From assembly GCF_943913045.1 (NCBI RefSeq), contig NZ_CALTVH010000002.1, positions 62,001 through 126,000 of the forward strand: a stretch of DNA of 64,000 nucleotides. The letters run 5' to 3'. Below are positions 63,961 through 64,000 of the stretch, one piece after another. A model generated the notes under the pieces. It saw only the letters and a list, made by a program, of their open reading frames with translations. It did no database searches and was not told the DNA's origin. The position numbers and the translations under genes are program-made. Source of the stretch: an uncultured Ezakiella sp. GTDB lineage: Bacteria > Bacillota > Clostridia > Tissierellales > Peptoniphilaceae. Numbering within the stretch: the stretch's first letter is position 1; the number at the start of each line of letters is the position of its first letter.

Positions 63961-64000
63961 AAGACCTCCTTTAAACAAATAAATATCTGTTCATTTGTAT

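Overview
The window is an AT-rich bacterial chromosome segment in which every convincing gene (about 57) lies on the minus strand. It suggests a Gram-positive anaerobe of the Clostridia/Tissierellia type that ferments amino acids: it has a complete selenocysteine-dependent glycine reductase operon, an oligopeptide importer, the GatCAB amidotransferase, a dcw cell-wall/division cluster with the small basic protein and DUF881 genes, lipoproteins and Gram-positive style ribosome binding sites. A Peptoniphilaceae-like or related family is plausible, but this is inference. No tRNA, rRNA, CRISPR, insertion sequence or prophage was seen.

Layout by increasing coordinate (transcription runs right to left). 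1-5155: oligopeptide ABC transporter oppA-oppB-oppC-oppD, with oppD cut by the window edge. 5417-8888: self-regulated operon of two ABC exporters around a YtrA-type GntR repressor, with a probable operator over its promoter. 9157-11864: cell-wall amidase and rdgB. 11997-19197: pcrA-ligA-gatC-gatA-gatB behind a strong promoter. 19415-21288: NlpC/P60 hydrolase and a FolD lacking the usual catalytic lysine. 21359-30263: BmpA-type nucleoside ABC importer running directly into gap-pgk-tpiA-eno.

30353-38214 is the most distinctive part: trxB-trxA-grdE-grdA-grdB, then a terminator and a fresh promoter, then grdC-grdD. GrdA and GrdB each contain an in-frame UGA (Sec44 and Sec350) and are fragmented by ordinary ORF calling. 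The trxB leader carries a glycine riboswitch followed by a terminator-like hairpin, so the fermented substrate probably switches on its own reductase. Glycine reductase takes electrons from NADPH through TrxB and TrxA and makes acetyl phosphate, and hence ATP, from glycine.

38377-41785: Na/phosphate cotransporter and nrdR-HAD phosphatase-trmL. 41857-53856: dcw cluster mraZ-rsmH-ftsL-ftsI-mraY-murD-ftsW-murG-ftsQ-DUF881-DUF881-sbp-ftsZ, with no murE, murF, murC, murB or ftsA; four 10-bp-spaced MraZ boxes precede mraZ. 54036-58589: hflX-yigZ-nadE-yebC-unknown membrane protein-deoC. 58729-61897: map-MATE exporter-DUF1667-cyclophilin lipoprotein. 61957-63960: a Zn/Cd-type P1B ATPase.

Positions of motifs, promoters and hairpins were read by eye. 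Family assignments rest on recognised motifs and gene order, not on database searches.
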